Counted from the stretch's first letter, positions 17,768 to 26,829 are shown. The stretch: DNA of 64,000 nucleotides from Streptomyces cyaneogriseus subsp. noncyanogenus (GCF_000931445.1 NZ_CP010849.1:1116001-1180000); one strand, 5' to 3'. Notes: a model not told the origin generated them from the letters alone. Numbers and translations: made by a program.

Positions 17768-18322
17768 ATGCACACAGGGGGGTCGTCCGGCTGGGCACTG
17801 GTGGCGCTGTGCGCGGCGGCCGGTGCCTACTGCCTGCTGCGGATGCGCGGCGGCACGGGGGAGCAGCGCCGCGAGGCGGGCGGCGAGGCCCTCATGGGCT
17901 TCGGCATGGCCGCGATGGCCGTACCGCCCGCGGTGTTCAGCCCTCCCCCGTGGACCTGGGCGCTCTACGCAGCCGTGTTCGGCGCCGCCGGGCTGCGCGC
18001 CCTGTGGGCGGCCCGGGACCGTCCGCACCACCTGCACCATCTGGTGGGCGCGGGCGCGATGGTCTACATGGCGGTCGTGATGGCCGGCTCCCCAGGCCCC
18101 GCTCAGGGCCACGGCCACGGCGGCTCGGGGGCCGCGCCGCTGACCGGTGCGCTGCTGCTCTACTTCGCCGGGTACGTCCTGCTCGGCGGCGCCCGTCTGG
18201 TGCCGGTCGCCGCCGTCCCGGCCGACGGGCCGGCCGCCGGGTGGACCGGCCGGCCGGAGCTGGCGCGGGCGTGCCGGCTGTCCATGGGGATCGCGATGCT
18301 CGCCATGCTGCTGACGCTGTGA
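17768..18322 (+). CDS. DUF5134 domain-containing membrane protein
   Basis: A 184-aa protein with about five hydrophobic segments, matching the DUF5134 family of actinobacterial membrane proteins. A histidine-rich patch (RPHHLHHLVG, then GHGHGG) follows the third segment and could bind copper or another metal. The next gene encodes an M56-type metalloprotease; I recall this pairing from other actinobacteria, often with copper-homeostasis or BlaR-like genes. The function is unknown. Confidence 0.75.
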   Translation: MHTGGSSGWALVALCAAAGAYCLLRMRGGTGEQRREAGGEALMGFGMAAMAVPPAVFSPPPWTWALYAAVFGAAGLRALWAARDRPHHLHHLVGAGAMVYMAVVMAGSPGPAQGHGHGGSGAAPLTGALLLYFAGYVLLGGARLVPVAAVPADGPAAGWTGRPELARACRLSMGIAMLAMLLTL

Positions 18323-18460
18323 GGCCGGCGGGCGCGCCCGCGGCACGGCGCCCGGCGACGGGTGCGGAATCCGTCGCCGCGGTCCGCGGAATCCGTTGTC
18401 TGCGTCACTTCGCCCGGCCGGGCGTACCCCTGGCGGCGCGGCGCTCATAGGCTGCCCCCC

Positions 18461-19396
18461 ATGATCCTCCCCGCGGTCCTGCTGCTCCTCGGTGCCCTGA
18501 CCGCCGTCGTGGCTCCCCGGCTGCTGGCCCGGGCCGACTGGCCGGATCGCGAACCGGTGGTCGCCCTGTGGGCGTGGCAGTGCGTGGTGGCGGCCGTCCT
18601 GGTGTGCTGCGCGCTGTCGATGACGCTCAGCGCGGCGGCGGCCTGGCACGCGGTGGGCGGTCATGTCTTCGCCACGGCGCCGCGCGCCGTCGCGGAAGCC
18701 TATGCCCTGGGCACGGCCGGCCTGTGGGCGGCGATGACCGCGGTGGCGCTGGCGCTCGGCGGGCTGTGGAGCGCGGCCATGCTGGCCCGGGAGGTCGTAC
18801 GGGCCCGGGCCCGGCGCCGGCGCCGCCGGGCCGAACTGCGGCTGCGGGCACCGCTGTTGCCGGGCGAGGTGCCCGGATCGAGCCCCCTGGTGGTCCTGGA
18901 GGGCGAGCGGCCCGATGCCTGGTGGCTGCCCGGCACTCCCCCGCGACTGGTCGTCACCACGGCCGCGCTGCGCCGGCTGAAGGGCCGGCGGCTGGACGCC
19001 GTCCTCGCCCACGAGCAGGGCCACGCGCAGGCCCGGCACGACTGGCTGCTGCACTGCTCGGCCGCGCTCGCGGACGGGTTCCCGCAGGTACCGGTGTTCG
19101 CCGCGTTCCGCGACGAGATGCACCGGCTGGTCGAACTGGCCGCCGACGACGTGGCCTCCCGGCGCTTCGGCCGGCTGACGACCGCACTGGCCCTGGTGGA
19201 ACTCAACGAGGACCGGGGCGCCTTCGGCCCGTGCCCGGCCGCGCAGGCCCAGGTTCCGCAGCGGGTGCACCGGCTGCTCACCCCGCCCGACCGGCTCCCG
19301 GCCGTCCGCCGGCTGCGCCTGACGGCGGCGGCCTCCCTGGTGCCGGTGGTGCCGGTGCTGGTGGCGTTCGTGCCGGGGCTGCGCGCGCTGGGCTGA
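18461..19396 (+). CDS. M56 family metallopeptidase (BlaR1/MecR1-like protease domain)
   Basis: A 311-aa membrane metalloprotease with four hydrophobic helices and a cytoplasmic zinc-protease domain. The zinc motif HEQGHAQARHDWLLH gives the HExxH-type catalytic site (H-E-Q-G-H), with a downstream glutamate-containing ELAADDVASRRFG as the third ligand region. It lacks a sensor penicillin-binding domain. Such short M56 proteins usually pair with a BlaI-type repressor, but none is adjacent. ATG at 18461 is chosen at the first hydrophobic helix. Confidence 0.88.
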   Translation: MILPAVLLLLGALTAVVAPRLLARADWPDREPVVALWAWQCVVAAVLVCCALSMTLSAAAAWHAVGGHVFATAPRAVAEAYALGTAGLWAAMTAVALALGGLWSAAMLAREVVRARARRRRRRAELRLRAPLLPGEVPGSSPLVVLEGERPDAWWLPGTPPRLVVTTAALRRLKGRRLDAVLAHEQGHAQARHDWLLHCSAALADGFPQVPVFAAFRDEMHRLVELAADDVASRRFGRLTTALALVELNEDRGAFGPCPAAQAQVPQRVHRLLTPPDRLPAVRRLRLTAAASLVPVVPVLVAFVPGLRALG

Positions 19397-19470
19397 CCTG
19401 CCACCGGTCCGCCACGCGGTCCGCGGGCAGGGAGTGGCCCGCGGACCCGACGTTCGGCGAGGATCGCTCC

Positions 19471-20199
19471 ATGCACACCTCGCCCGCCGGTTCCCCGCCC
19501 CGCCCGCCGCGGTCCCGTACCGCCGTCCGCGCCGCCTGGATCCTCGCGGCGTGTTCCGCGGTGCTGCTCTGCCTCGTCGCGGCCGAGTGGCGCCCGCTGA
19601 TCGCCCTGGACGGCGACATCTCCCGCACCACGCACCGCTGGGCGGTGGAGGAAGCGGGCGTCACCCGGGTCTTCCGCATCCTGACGGACTGGGTCTGGGA
19701 CCCCTGGACGATGCGGCTGCTGTGCGCGGCGGTGGCCCTGTGGCTGGGTCTGCGGCACGCGGCGTGGTGGACGGCCGGCTGGCTGGCGGCGACCTGCGCG
19801 CTGGGCAGCCTGCTCCAGCAGGCGCTGAAGGCGGCGGTGGGCCGTCCCCGGCCGGTGTGGCCCGACCCCGTGGACAGCGCCCACTACGCCGCCTTCCCGT
19901 CGGGCCACGCCATGACGGCGGCGCTCGTCTGCGGTCTGCTGCTGTGGCTCCTCCACCGCCACGGCGCGGCCCGCGCGGCGCGCCTGGCCGCGCTGACCGC
20001 TGCCGTGGTCTGCGTGGCCGGGGTCGGCCTGACCCGGGTGTGGCTGGGCGTCCACTGGCCCACCGACGTCGTGGGCGGCTGGCTGCTGGGGGCCCTGGTG
20101 GTCGCGGTGGCGGTCCCGCTGCACCGGCGGTGGCGGACCGAGGCGCCGCCCGCGGCCCGGAGCGAGGAACTCCCTTCGCAGCGGGACCCGGCCGCCTGA
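19471..20199 (+). CDS. phosphatase PAP2 family membrane protein
   Basis: A 242-aa membrane phosphatase of the type 2 phosphatidic acid phosphatase family. All three signature motifs are seen: KAAVGRPRP (KxxxxxxRP), PSGHAM (PSGH) and SRxxxxxHxxxD in the form TRVWLGVHWPTD. Six hydrophobic segments are predicted by eye. Likely substrates are phosphatidate, phosphatidylglycerol-phosphate or undecaprenyl-pyrophosphate. It starts 74 bp after the M56 gene and converges with the urea transporter gene. Confidence 0.92.
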   Translation: MHTSPAGSPPRPPRSRTAVRAAWILAACSAVLLCLVAAEWRPLIALDGDISRTTHRWAVEEAGVTRVFRILTDWVWDPWTMRLLCAAVALWLGLRHAAWWTAGWLAATCALGSLLQQALKAAVGRPRPVWPDPVDSAHYAAFPSGHAMTAALVCGLLLWLLHRHGAARAARLAALTAAVVCVAGVGLTRVWLGVHWPTDVVGGWLLGALVVAVAVPLHRRWRTEAPPAARSEELPSQRDPAA

Positions 20200-20236
20200 A
20201 TCCCCCTCGTTCGCATCGTGCCGGGCTCGCGAGGGC

Positions 20237-21316
20237 CTACGCGGAGGGCACCGGCGCGGAGACCTGCCACGGCGGGGCCGCCTCGCCCGGGCCGGGGCCC
20301 CGCCCGGTCAGGCGCGGGAAGGAACGGGCGGCGAGCAGGAAGCCGAACGTCGTCAGGACGAACGGCCAGGTGAAGGCGTGGCCGCCGGCGGGGGCGAGCA
20401 GGCCGGCGACCGCCGGTGTCACCGCGGTCGCGGTCGCCGCGCCGAGCAGCGCGTACAGCAGCGTGGCCCGCGTCGCCTCCAGGAACACCCCGCACAGCGC
20501 GAGCGCCACGAGCACCGCGTTGCAGCCCAGGGTGCCGTCGGCGATCCGCGCGGCCGGCGCCCCGAGCGCCCAGGCGGTCAGGATGCCCGTCGCGCTGCCG
20601 CAGCTGGCCACCAGTCCCGCCACCCGGCTCGCCAGGAAGACGCCCGCCAGCAGCAGCGCGCCCACGTACCAGCGGTCCAGGAAGAAGACCTGGGAGACGT
20701 TGCGGAAGAAGGCCCGCCAGACCTCCTCCGAGCGCAGCAAGGTCCGCCCCGAGGCGGCACGGGGCAGCGCGGCGAGGCTGTCGCCGTGCGGCCAGATCCG
20801 CCCGAACCCGGGCGCGGCGACCGTCACCGCACCCGCCAGCAGGCAGTACGGCAGGGTCAGCGACGGCAGGTCCCACACGCGCAGCAGCCGGACCACCGCC
20901 GCCGTGACGACCGTGACCACGGCGCAGCCCGCCGCGGCGAGCAGGACCGTGGACAGCCGGCCCGCGTCCAGGAGGACCGCGAAGCACAGGGCGACGAGGC
21001 AGGAGTTGAAGCCCTCCAGGCCCGTCTCCACCCGGTCGCGGGCCACGCCCAGCAGGCGTGCGGCACCGGTGCCCAGGGCGGCGCCCCCCAGTCCGTACGC
21101 GCCGTAGCGCCAGTCGGCCACGCAGAGCGCCAGGCAGAAGACGGCGCCCGTCCACGCGTTGGCCAGGAACATCACCTGTGCCGGGCCGCGCAGCACCTGC
21201 GCCCCGGCACCCGGGCCCGCCTGCGGACGCCGCCACCGGGCATCATCCGACCGTCGCACGTCCCGCTCACGCCCCCCAGAGAACGTTTCCACTAAGCGAC
21301 ATTTTCTTTCCGCCAT
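20237..21316 (-). CDS. urea transporter family protein
   Basis: An integral membrane protein of about 359 aa resembling the urea channel UT/Yut family, with about ten hydrophobic helices and internal duplication: LEGFNSCLVALCFAVLL in the first half matches DGTLGCNAVLVALALCGVFL in the second, including the characteristic NxxLVxL selectivity segments. The start is uncertain: ATG 21316 has no clear ribosome site, GTG 21292 and GTG 21259 are possible, and MFLANAWTG marks the family start. If 21316 is used, a rare TTA leucine codon lies at 21293-21295. It diverges from the TetR gene. Confidence 0.85.
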   Translation of the reverse strand: MAERKCRLVETFSGGRERDVRRSDDARWRRPQAGPGAGAQVLRGPAQVMFLANAWTGAVFCLALCVADWRYGAYGLGGAALGTGAARLLGVARDRVETGLEGFNSCLVALCFAVLLDAGRLSTVLLAAAGCAVVTVVTAAVVRLLRVWDLPSLTLPYCLLAGAVTVAAPGFGRIWPHGDSLAALPRAASGRTLLRSEEVWRAFFRNVSQVFFLDRWYVGALLLAGVFLASRVAGLVASCGSATGILTAWALGAPAARIADGTLGCNAVLVALALCGVFLEATRATLLYALLGAATATAVTPAVAGLLAPAGGHAFTWPFVLTTFGFLLAARSFPRLTGRGPGPGEAAPPWQVSAPVPSA

Positions 21317-21324
21317 ACGATATA

Positions 21325-21339
21325 GCGTGCCTGGCACGC
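21325..21339. promoter_or_regulatory. 15-bp palindrome next to the urea transporter start
   Basis: GCGTGCC-T-GGCACGC is a perfect 7+7 inverted repeat directly upstream of the most distal urea-transporter start codon. It differs in sequence from the TetR-proximal palindrome, so a separate regulator is likely. Confidence 0.45.
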
Positions 21340-21589
21340 CGGACACAAGACGCGGGGGCGCGCGCGGGAGACCACCGGGCGGCGAGCCGGCGAGCGGGGA
21401 GGGGGAAAGAGAAGCCGCGGAGGGAGAGGGCGGCGGAGGAAGGGCGGCCGGAAGGCCGGAACGCCGCAGGCGGGAGACGGCACCGCGGGCAGGCGGGGCC
21501 GCCGCCCCGGACGATCCCCCGCGTCGCCCGAGGCGGACGGCAACCCGGGCCAGGCCCGCGAGGGGCCGGACCGGATGCGTTGAGTATAG

Positions 21590-21608
21590 TTGGCTGGCAG
21601 CCAGTCAA
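21590..21608. promoter_or_regulatory. 19-bp near-perfect palindrome, probable TetR autoregulatory operator
   Basis: TTGGCTGGC-A-GCCAGTCAA has 9-bp arms with one mismatch. It ends 16 bp before the TetR-family start codon, downstream of a TATAGT-like -10 sequence, which is where a TetR protein would bind to repress its own gene. Confidence 0.6.
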
Positions 21609-21624
21609 CGCAGGAGTTTCCAGG

Positions 21625-22344
21625 ATGTCCCCGCGCAGCGCCTCGGTCAATGAAGAGTTGCGGAGGCGTTCGAAGGAGCGGCTGCTCCAGGCCGCCGTGG
21701 AGCTGGTCGGCGAGCGCGGCTACGACGCGACGACGCTCGGCGACATCGCCGACCGGGCGGGTTCGGCCCGCGGGCTGGTGTCGTACTACTTCCCCGGCAA
21801 GCGCCACCTCGTCCAGTCCGCCGTGCACCGGCTGATGCACCGCACGCTGGAGGAGGCGCTGGAGCGGGAGCCGCACGCCGAGGACGGGCGGGAGCGGATG
21901 GCGCGGGCCATCGACGCGATCCTGGGGCTGGCCCGTGACCGGCCGCTGCTGATGCGCCAGCACATGGCCGGCCTGCTCCAGGCGGAGGGCTTCGTCCCGT
22001 GCCCGGAACAGCGGCGCCTGGCCGAGCTGCTGCGGGACACCGTCGCCCGGCACGGCTCCGGGGACGTCGACAGCGACTACCCGATGCTGCGCGCGCTGCT
22101 GATGGGAGCGGTGTACGCGGCGCTGGTGCCGGGTGTGCCGATGCCCGTGCCGGTGCTGCGGGCGGAGCTGTTCAAGCGCTATCGGCTCGACTGGGAGATG
22201 GGTGTCCCGCCGGACGCGGGGGCGTCCGGCGGGACGTGCGACAGGGATCTGTCACGGTTCTTCGCGACCGGGACCGCACCGGAGTGCCGGCCGGGCGGTC
22301 ACCGGGACGGCCGGCCGGGCGGTCCGCGGGGTCAGTCGAAGTAG
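21625..22344 (+). CDS. TetR/AcrR family transcriptional regulator
   Basis: A 239-aa TetR-type repressor. The N-terminal DNA-binding domain is typical: RLLQAAVELVGERGYDATTLGDIADRAG then SARGLVSYYFPGKRHLVQSA. The C-terminal ligand domain is helical; the last 40 or so residues are glycine/arginine-rich and probably disordered. ATG at 21625 has AGGAG upstream. A 19-bp palindrome lies at the promoter. The last 13 bp overlap the end of the convergent LVIVD gene. Confidence 0.92.
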   Translation: MSPRSASVNEELRRRSKERLLQAAVELVGERGYDATTLGDIADRAGSARGLVSYYFPGKRHLVQSAVHRLMHRTLEEALEREPHAEDGRERMARAIDAILGLARDRPLLMRQHMAGLLQAEGFVPCPEQRRLAELLRDTVARHGSGDVDSDYPMLRALLMGAVYAALVPGVPMPVPVLRAELFKRYRLDWEMGVPPDAGASGGTCDRDLSRFFATGTAPECRPGGHRDGRPGGPRGQSK

Positions 22345-23834
22345 TCCGGCTGCGTCTGGACGTTCAGCTCGCGCAGGTGGATCCGCTTGGCCGGGTCGGT
22401 GCGCCGGTCGTCGAGCTTCAGGACGTCGAAGCCCTTGGCCATGTCGTTCGAGTAGATGTACCCGTTGTAGTAGTAGGCCGACCAGGAACCGCCGGTGACC
22501 AGGTTCTCCGTGGACAGCGGGCCGCGCTCGAAGTAGGCGATCTCCTTCGGGCGCGAGGAGTCGGTGAAGTCCCAGACCGAGACACCGCCCTGGTACCACG
22601 CCTGGACCATGAGGTCCTTGCCCTTGACCGGGATCAGCGAGCCGTTGTGGGCCACGCAGTTCTCGGTGTCCGCCTGGTGCCGCGGGATCTTGAAGTAGCT
22701 GCGGAAGACGAGCTTGCGCCGGTCGCCCTTGCCGACGATGTCGTAGATGCCGTCCGCGCCGCGGTCGGGGCCGATCTCCGCGTTGCAGGTCGGCGCGCCA
22801 CCGCCGCCCAGCTCATCGGTGAACACGACCTTGTTCGCCTTCTGGTTGAAGGTCGCCGAGTGCCAGAACGCGAAGTTGACGTTGTCCTGCACCCGGTCGA
22901 TCACCTTCGGGCGCTCGGGGTCCGCGATGGAGAACAGGATGCCGTCGCCCATGCAGGCGCCCGCGGCCAGGTCCTTCGAGGGCAGCACCGTGATGTCGTG
23001 GCAGCCGGTGGTCTTGGAGACGCCCGGGTTGGTGGGCGCGCCCGGGTTGCCGCCGCCGTCCGGCCCCTCACCGGGGAAGAGCACCGGGAAGTCGATGACC
23101 GCCGCCTTCTCCGGGGCGCTGCGCGGCACCTTGATGATGGAGATGCCGTCGTGCGGCGGCTGGCAGTCGGGGTAGGCGGCGCTCGGCGAGTACGAGGAGA
23201 CGTAGATGTAGACGTTGCGGCGCTCGGGCACCAGCGTGTGGGTGTGCGAGCCGCAGGCGGTCTCGACGGCGGCGACGTACTTCGGGTTCCGCTTGTCGCT
23301 GATGTCGAAGACCTTCATGCCCTCCCAGGAGGACTTCTCGGTCGCGGGCTGCGTGGTGCTGTTGCAACTGCTGTCGCTGCGCGAGGAGTCGGTCGACAGG
23401 AACAGCAGGTCGCCGGAGACGGAGACGTCGTTCTGCGAGCCCGGGCACAGGACTTGGGCGACCGTCTTGGGCGCCTTCGGGTCGCTGATGTCGAAGACGC
23501 GGAAACCGTCGTAGTTCCCGGCGAAGGCGTACTTCCCCTGGAAGGCGAGGTCCGAGTTGGTGCCCGGCAGGGCGTCCTTGGGGATGTTCGCCAGATGCTC
23601 GATGTTGGCCGAGTGGACGATCGCGTCCTGGGCGGGTATGTCGCCGCCCGCTATGGCCTGTCGGGCCTCGGCCTGGGCGCTCTTCGACACCTCCCTGGGC
23701 TTCGCCGGGGCGTCCCCGGGGTCGGGGGTCGCCACGGCCGGCCCGGCCGTGAGCAGCGCGGACAGAAGTCCGGCGGCGGCGGCCGCGACGCCCAGGCGTC
23801 TGCGCCGCGTTCGGGGGTCGTGCAACAGGATCAC
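22332..23834 (-). CDS. secreted LVIVD beta-propeller repeat protein
   Basis: A 500-aa exported protein with an N-terminal signal peptide (RRRRLGVAAAAAGLLSALLTAGPAVA, cleavage near residue 36) and repeated blades of the LVIVD type, for example FAGNYDGFRVFDISDPKAPK, WEGMKVFDISDKRNPKYV and GGVSVWDFTDSSRPKEIAYF. These form a beta-propeller of unknown binding function. Start is a GTG with GGAGG upstream. The divergent gene encodes a DUF305 lipoprotein, also exported, so the two may act together at the cell surface. Confidence 0.9.
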   Translation of the reverse strand: MILLHDPRTRRRRLGVAAAAAGLLSALLTAGPAVATPDPGDAPAKPREVSKSAQAEARQAIAGGDIPAQDAIVHSANIEHLANIPKDALPGTNSDLAFQGKYAFAGNYDGFRVFDISDPKAPKTVAQVLCPGSQNDVSVSGDLLFLSTDSSRSDSSCNSTTQPATEKSSWEGMKVFDISDKRNPKYVAAVETACGSHTHTLVPERRNVYIYVSSYSPSAAYPDCQPPHDGISIIKVPRSAPEKAAVIDFPVLFPGEGPDGGGNPGAPTNPGVSKTTGCHDITVLPSKDLAAGACMGDGILFSIADPERPKVIDRVQDNVNFAFWHSATFNQKANKVVFTDELGGGGAPTCNAEIGPDRGADGIYDIVGKGDRRKLVFRSYFKIPRHQADTENCVAHNGSLIPVKGKDLMVQAWYQGGVSVWDFTDSSRPKEIAYFERGPLSTENLVTGGSWSAYYYNGYIYSNDMAKGFDVLKLDDRRTDPAKRIHLRELNVQTQPDYFD

Positions 23835-24037
23835 TGTTTTCCTCCCTACGTCCGTTCACGTCGGAACGGTTCACGCACTCCGGCAGTATCGTCTCGCCAT
23901 GCACATACCAACAGGGGGTAGCGTGCACGTAATGAAGTTTTTTGATCAGTGACACGCAGAAGCGTGCTAGGACGGTCATGGCCCTGGTGAAGCGACTCAT
24001 GAGGTGCCCTCCGTCCCGCCCGTCACAGGAGGTCGTT

Positions 24038-24691
24038 GTGCTCTTCCGCCCCGCGTCGCGCGCGTCGCTCGTCACGGCCTGGCTGGCCGCCTTTGCCGTG
24101 CTGGGGCTCGGAGCCTGCGACTCCGGTTCGACGGCGAAGTCCCCGGCGGCGGACGGGCCTTCGGTGATCGCGCCGGGCAAACCGGGAGAGGCCAACCGGA
24201 CGCTGTCCGCGCAGGACGCCGAACGGCACCGCGCCGACGACGACTCGCCCAACTCCGCGGACGTCGCCTACGCCCGGATGATGATCCAGCACCACTCCCA
24301 GGCGCTGGAGATGACCGAACTCGCCGCGCGGCACGCCGGTTCGACGCGGCTGAAGCGGCTCGCGGAGCGGATCGGCGCCGCCCAGGGGCCGGAAATCACG
24401 GCCATGCGGGGCTGGCTGAAGAAGCACGGCGAGAAGGAGACGGGCGGCGGCCACGACCACTCCGCGATGCCCGGGATGGCGACCGAGGCGCAGTTGAAGA
24501 AGCTCCGGGCGGCCCGGGGCGAGGCGTTCGACCGGCTCTTCCTCACCCTGATGATCACCCATCACGAGGGGGCCGTCGCGATGGCGACGGACGTGAAGGC
24601 GCAGGGCAACAACGTGCAGATCGAGGAGATGGCCGACGACGTGGTCGCCCAGCAGACCAGCGAGATCACGCGGATGCGCACGATGCTGTGA
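24038..24691 (+). CDS. DUF305 domain lipoprotein
   Basis: A 217-aa lipoprotein with a lipobox LGLGAC near residue 27 and a ferritin-like DUF305 region. Two histidine-rich repeats mark the family: MMIQHHSQALEMTELAARHA and LMITHHEGAVAMATDVKAQ, which resemble metal-binding helices; a GGGHDHS linker sits between them. DUF305 proteins are often linked to copper or other metals. GTG at 24038 has a perfect AGGAGG 5 bases upstream and is preferred over the longer frame starting at 23942. Confidence 0.9.
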   Translation: MLFRPASRASLVTAWLAAFAVLGLGACDSGSTAKSPAADGPSVIAPGKPGEANRTLSAQDAERHRADDDSPNSADVAYARMMIQHHSQALEMTELAARHAGSTRLKRLAERIGAAQGPEITAMRGWLKKHGEKETGGGHDHSAMPGMATEAQLKKLRAARGEAFDRLFLTLMITHHEGAVAMATDVKAQGNNVQIEEMADDVVAQQTSEITRMRTML

Positions 24692-24760
24692 CGCCGTGAC
24701 GCCGTACGCCGTGATGCCGCCCGGCGGGGGCGGGGGCGGGGGCCGCCGTGCGGGGACCGG

Positions 24761-25282
24761 CTAGCGCCGCGCCCGGCGCGGTGTCAGGAAGCCCTCGTCG
24801 CGGGCCTGTCCGATCAGCCGGAGCGACGTACGGCGGCTGTACCCGGTCGCGCGCATCACCGCGAGGACGGGGTCGGCGCCCCGCTCCTGCGCCGCGCGGT
24901 ACTCCCGGGCGGCGAGCCGTCGCCCCTCCTTGCCGCGCGGCCACGCGGGACGGGCGCGCCGCGCGGCGGGCGCGCCGGGTTCCGGCGGCGGCGCGCACGC
25001 GTCGGCCAGCGGTCCCTCCAGCCACTCGGCGAGCACCGCCAGGTCCTCCAGCGCCAGCCCCGGACGTCCCCGGACGTCCTCCAGGCAGACGCCCTCCTCG
25101 GACACCGCGGCGAGCGCCTCGACCCGGGCCCCGTCACCGAAGACGAGCCGCATCTCGAACCACGTCACCGCGCCGGAGCCCTGCCGGACCGTCCAGGCGC
25201 GCCGTACGGACACCGTGGCGTCCGCCGGGCAGCGGCCGGAGAGGTGGAGGGCGTCATGATGAAGACAGGATGCTTCAAGCAC
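24761..25282 (-). CDS. DUF6214 family protein
   Basis: A 173-aa protein resembling the Streptomyces DUF6214 family. The N-terminal half has the conserved-looking run EMRLVFGDGARVEALAAVSE and LALEDLAVLAEWLEGPL; a proline/arginine-rich linker leads to a C-terminal helix-turn-helix-like segment (VMRATGYSRRTSLRLIGQARDEG). That could mean DNA binding. A GTG start at 25282 has no obvious ribosome site, so the true start may be later. It diverges from the ferredoxin-NADP reductase gene. Confidence 0.65.
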   Translation of the reverse strand: MLEASCLHHDALHLSGRCPADATVSVRRAWTVRQGSGAVTWFEMRLVFGDGARVEALAAVSEEGVCLEDVRGRPGLALEDLAVLAEWLEGPLADACAPPPEPGAPAARRARPAWPRGKEGRRLAAREYRAAQERGADPVLAVMRATGYSRRTSLRLIGQARDEGFLTPRRARR

Positions 25283-25434
25283 ACACGCAACGTAACCGCA
25301 TCATCACATCCGTACGAACGAAACACGCGCCCCCGCCGTACGCGGCACCCTGACAGCGCAGGCCGCGCGGTGGGATGCTGGGAACCACCGGCGATCTCCC
25401 GCGCCCCGGGAGATCCCTCGGCAAGGAGGCCGCC

Positions 25435-26829
25435 GTGCTGCGTGTCGCCGTCGTGGGCTCGGGACCGAGCGGATGCTATGTCGCCCAGAGCCTCGTCCAG
25501 CAGGAGGGCGAGGCGTACGTCGACGTCCTGGACCGTCTGCCGTGCCCGTACGGGCTGGTGCGGTACGGCGTGGCCCCGGACCACGAGAAGATCAAGTCGC
25601 TGCAGCACAGTCTGCGCGCCGTGCTGGAGCACGACCGGGTGCGTTTCCTCGGCGGTGTGGAGGTGGGGCCGCGGGGCGTGCCGGCCGCCCGGCTGCGGGA
25701 GCTGTACCACGCGGTCGTGTACTGCGTGGGGGCGGCGACCGACCGGCACCTCGGAATCCCCGGCGAGGACCTGCCGGGGAGCTGGTCGGCGACCGAGTTC
25801 GTCTCCTGGTACAGCGCCCATCCGGACTCCGCCGGGCGCTCGGCCCCGCCCGGGCGGCGGGGCGTCCCCGCCGACCGCTTCGTACGGGACGTCCGGTCGG
25901 CGGTGGTCATCGGGGTGGGCAACGTCGCCGTGGACGTCACGCGGATGCTCGCACGCGGCGTGGCCGAACTGAGCCCGACCGACATGCCGCAGGCGGCGCT
26001 GACCGCACTCGCCGCCAGCCGGGTGACCGACATCCACATGGTCGGCCGGCGCGGCCCCTCCCAGGCCCGCTTCACCACCAAGGAGCTCCGCGAACTGGGC
26101 GCCCTGCCGGACACCGGCGTCGTCGTGGACCCGGCCGAACTGGCGCTGGACCCGGGGTACACCGACCCCGCGGGACTGTCCGGCACGCAGCGCCGCAACG
26201 TGGAGGTGCTGCGCGGCTGGGCCGGGGCCCCCGCGCCCGGTGGCGCCCGCCGGATCAGGCTGCGCTTCTTCCTGCGTCCCGTCGCGCTGCTCGCCGACGC
26301 CGGACGGGTGGGGGCCGTGCGTTTCGAGCGGACGGCGCCGGACGGGCGCGGCGGTGTGACCGGCACGGGCCGGTACGAGGAGATCGAGGCGCAGTTGGTG
26401 CTGCGGTCGGTGGGGTACCGCGGGGTGCCGCTGGAGGGTCTGCCCTTCGACGCGGCGAGCGGCACGGTGCCGCACCGGGCGGGGCGCGTCCTGCGGGCGG
26501 GGGCCGTGGCGCCCGGTGAGTACGTGGCGGGCTGGATCAAGCGGGGTCCGACGGGCGTCATCGGCAGCAACCGCCCGTGCGCGAAGGAGACCGTGGCATC
26601 GCTGCTCGCGGACGCCCCCGCGCTCGTGCCGGGCGGGGGCGTGTCCGCCGATCCGCTGCCGCTGCTGCGCGCGGAGGGGGTCGAGCCGGTCGAGTGGGCG
26701 GGGTGGCGGGCCATCGAGCGGGCCGAGGCGGAACTCGGCGCCTCGCTCGGGCGCGGCGTGGTCAAGCTGCCGGACTGGGAGTCGCTGCTGGCGGCGGCGC
26801 GGACGGGGGCCCCGGACCGGGCGGTGTGA
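25435..26829 (+). CDS. FAD-dependent ferredoxin/adrenodoxin-NADP+ reductase (FprA-like)
   Basis: A 464-aa flavoprotein of the adrenodoxin reductase type, moving electrons between NADPH and ferredoxin, which can supply cytochromes P450. It has the FAD motif VAVVGSGPSGCYVAQSL at the N-terminus, the family segment RLPCPYGLVRYGVAPDHEKIK, an NADP motif VIGVGNVAVDVTRML (about residue 160), MVGRRGPSQARFTTKELRE, and the C-terminal GWIKRGPTGVIGSNR. GTG at 25435 follows AAGGAGG. No ferredoxin or P450 gene is adjacent. Confidence 0.95.
   Translation: MLRVAVVGSGPSGCYVAQSLVQQEGEAYVDVLDRLPCPYGLVRYGVAPDHEKIKSLQHSLRAVLEHDRVRFLGGVEVGPRGVPAARLRELYHAVVYCVGAATDRHLGIPGEDLPGSWSATEFVSWYSAHPDSAGRSAPPGRRGVPADRFVRDVRSAVVIGVGNVAVDVTRMLARGVAELSPTDMPQAALTALAASRVTDIHMVGRRGPSQARFTTKELRELGALPDTGVVVDPAELALDPGYTDPAGLSGTQRRNVEVLRGWAGAPAPGGARRIRLRFFLRPVALLADAGRVGAVRFERTAPDGRGGVTGTGRYEEIEAQLVLRSVGYRGVPLEGLPFDAASGTVPHRAGRVLRAGAVAPGEYVAGWIKRGPTGVIGSNRPCAKETVASLLADAPALVPGGGVSADPLPLLRAEGVEPVEWAGWRAIERAEAELGASLGRGVVKLPDWESLLAAARTGAPDRAV

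Larger units (their letters stand above)
21317..21624. other. divergent promoter region, urea transporter and TetR gene
   Basis: This 308-bp region is purine-rich in its middle (runs of GGGGAGGGGGAAAGAG type). It carries two palindromes, one at each end, described separately. No gene is visible. A TATAGT-like -10 element lies just before the TetR-proximal palindrome (near 21585). Confidence 0.5.
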
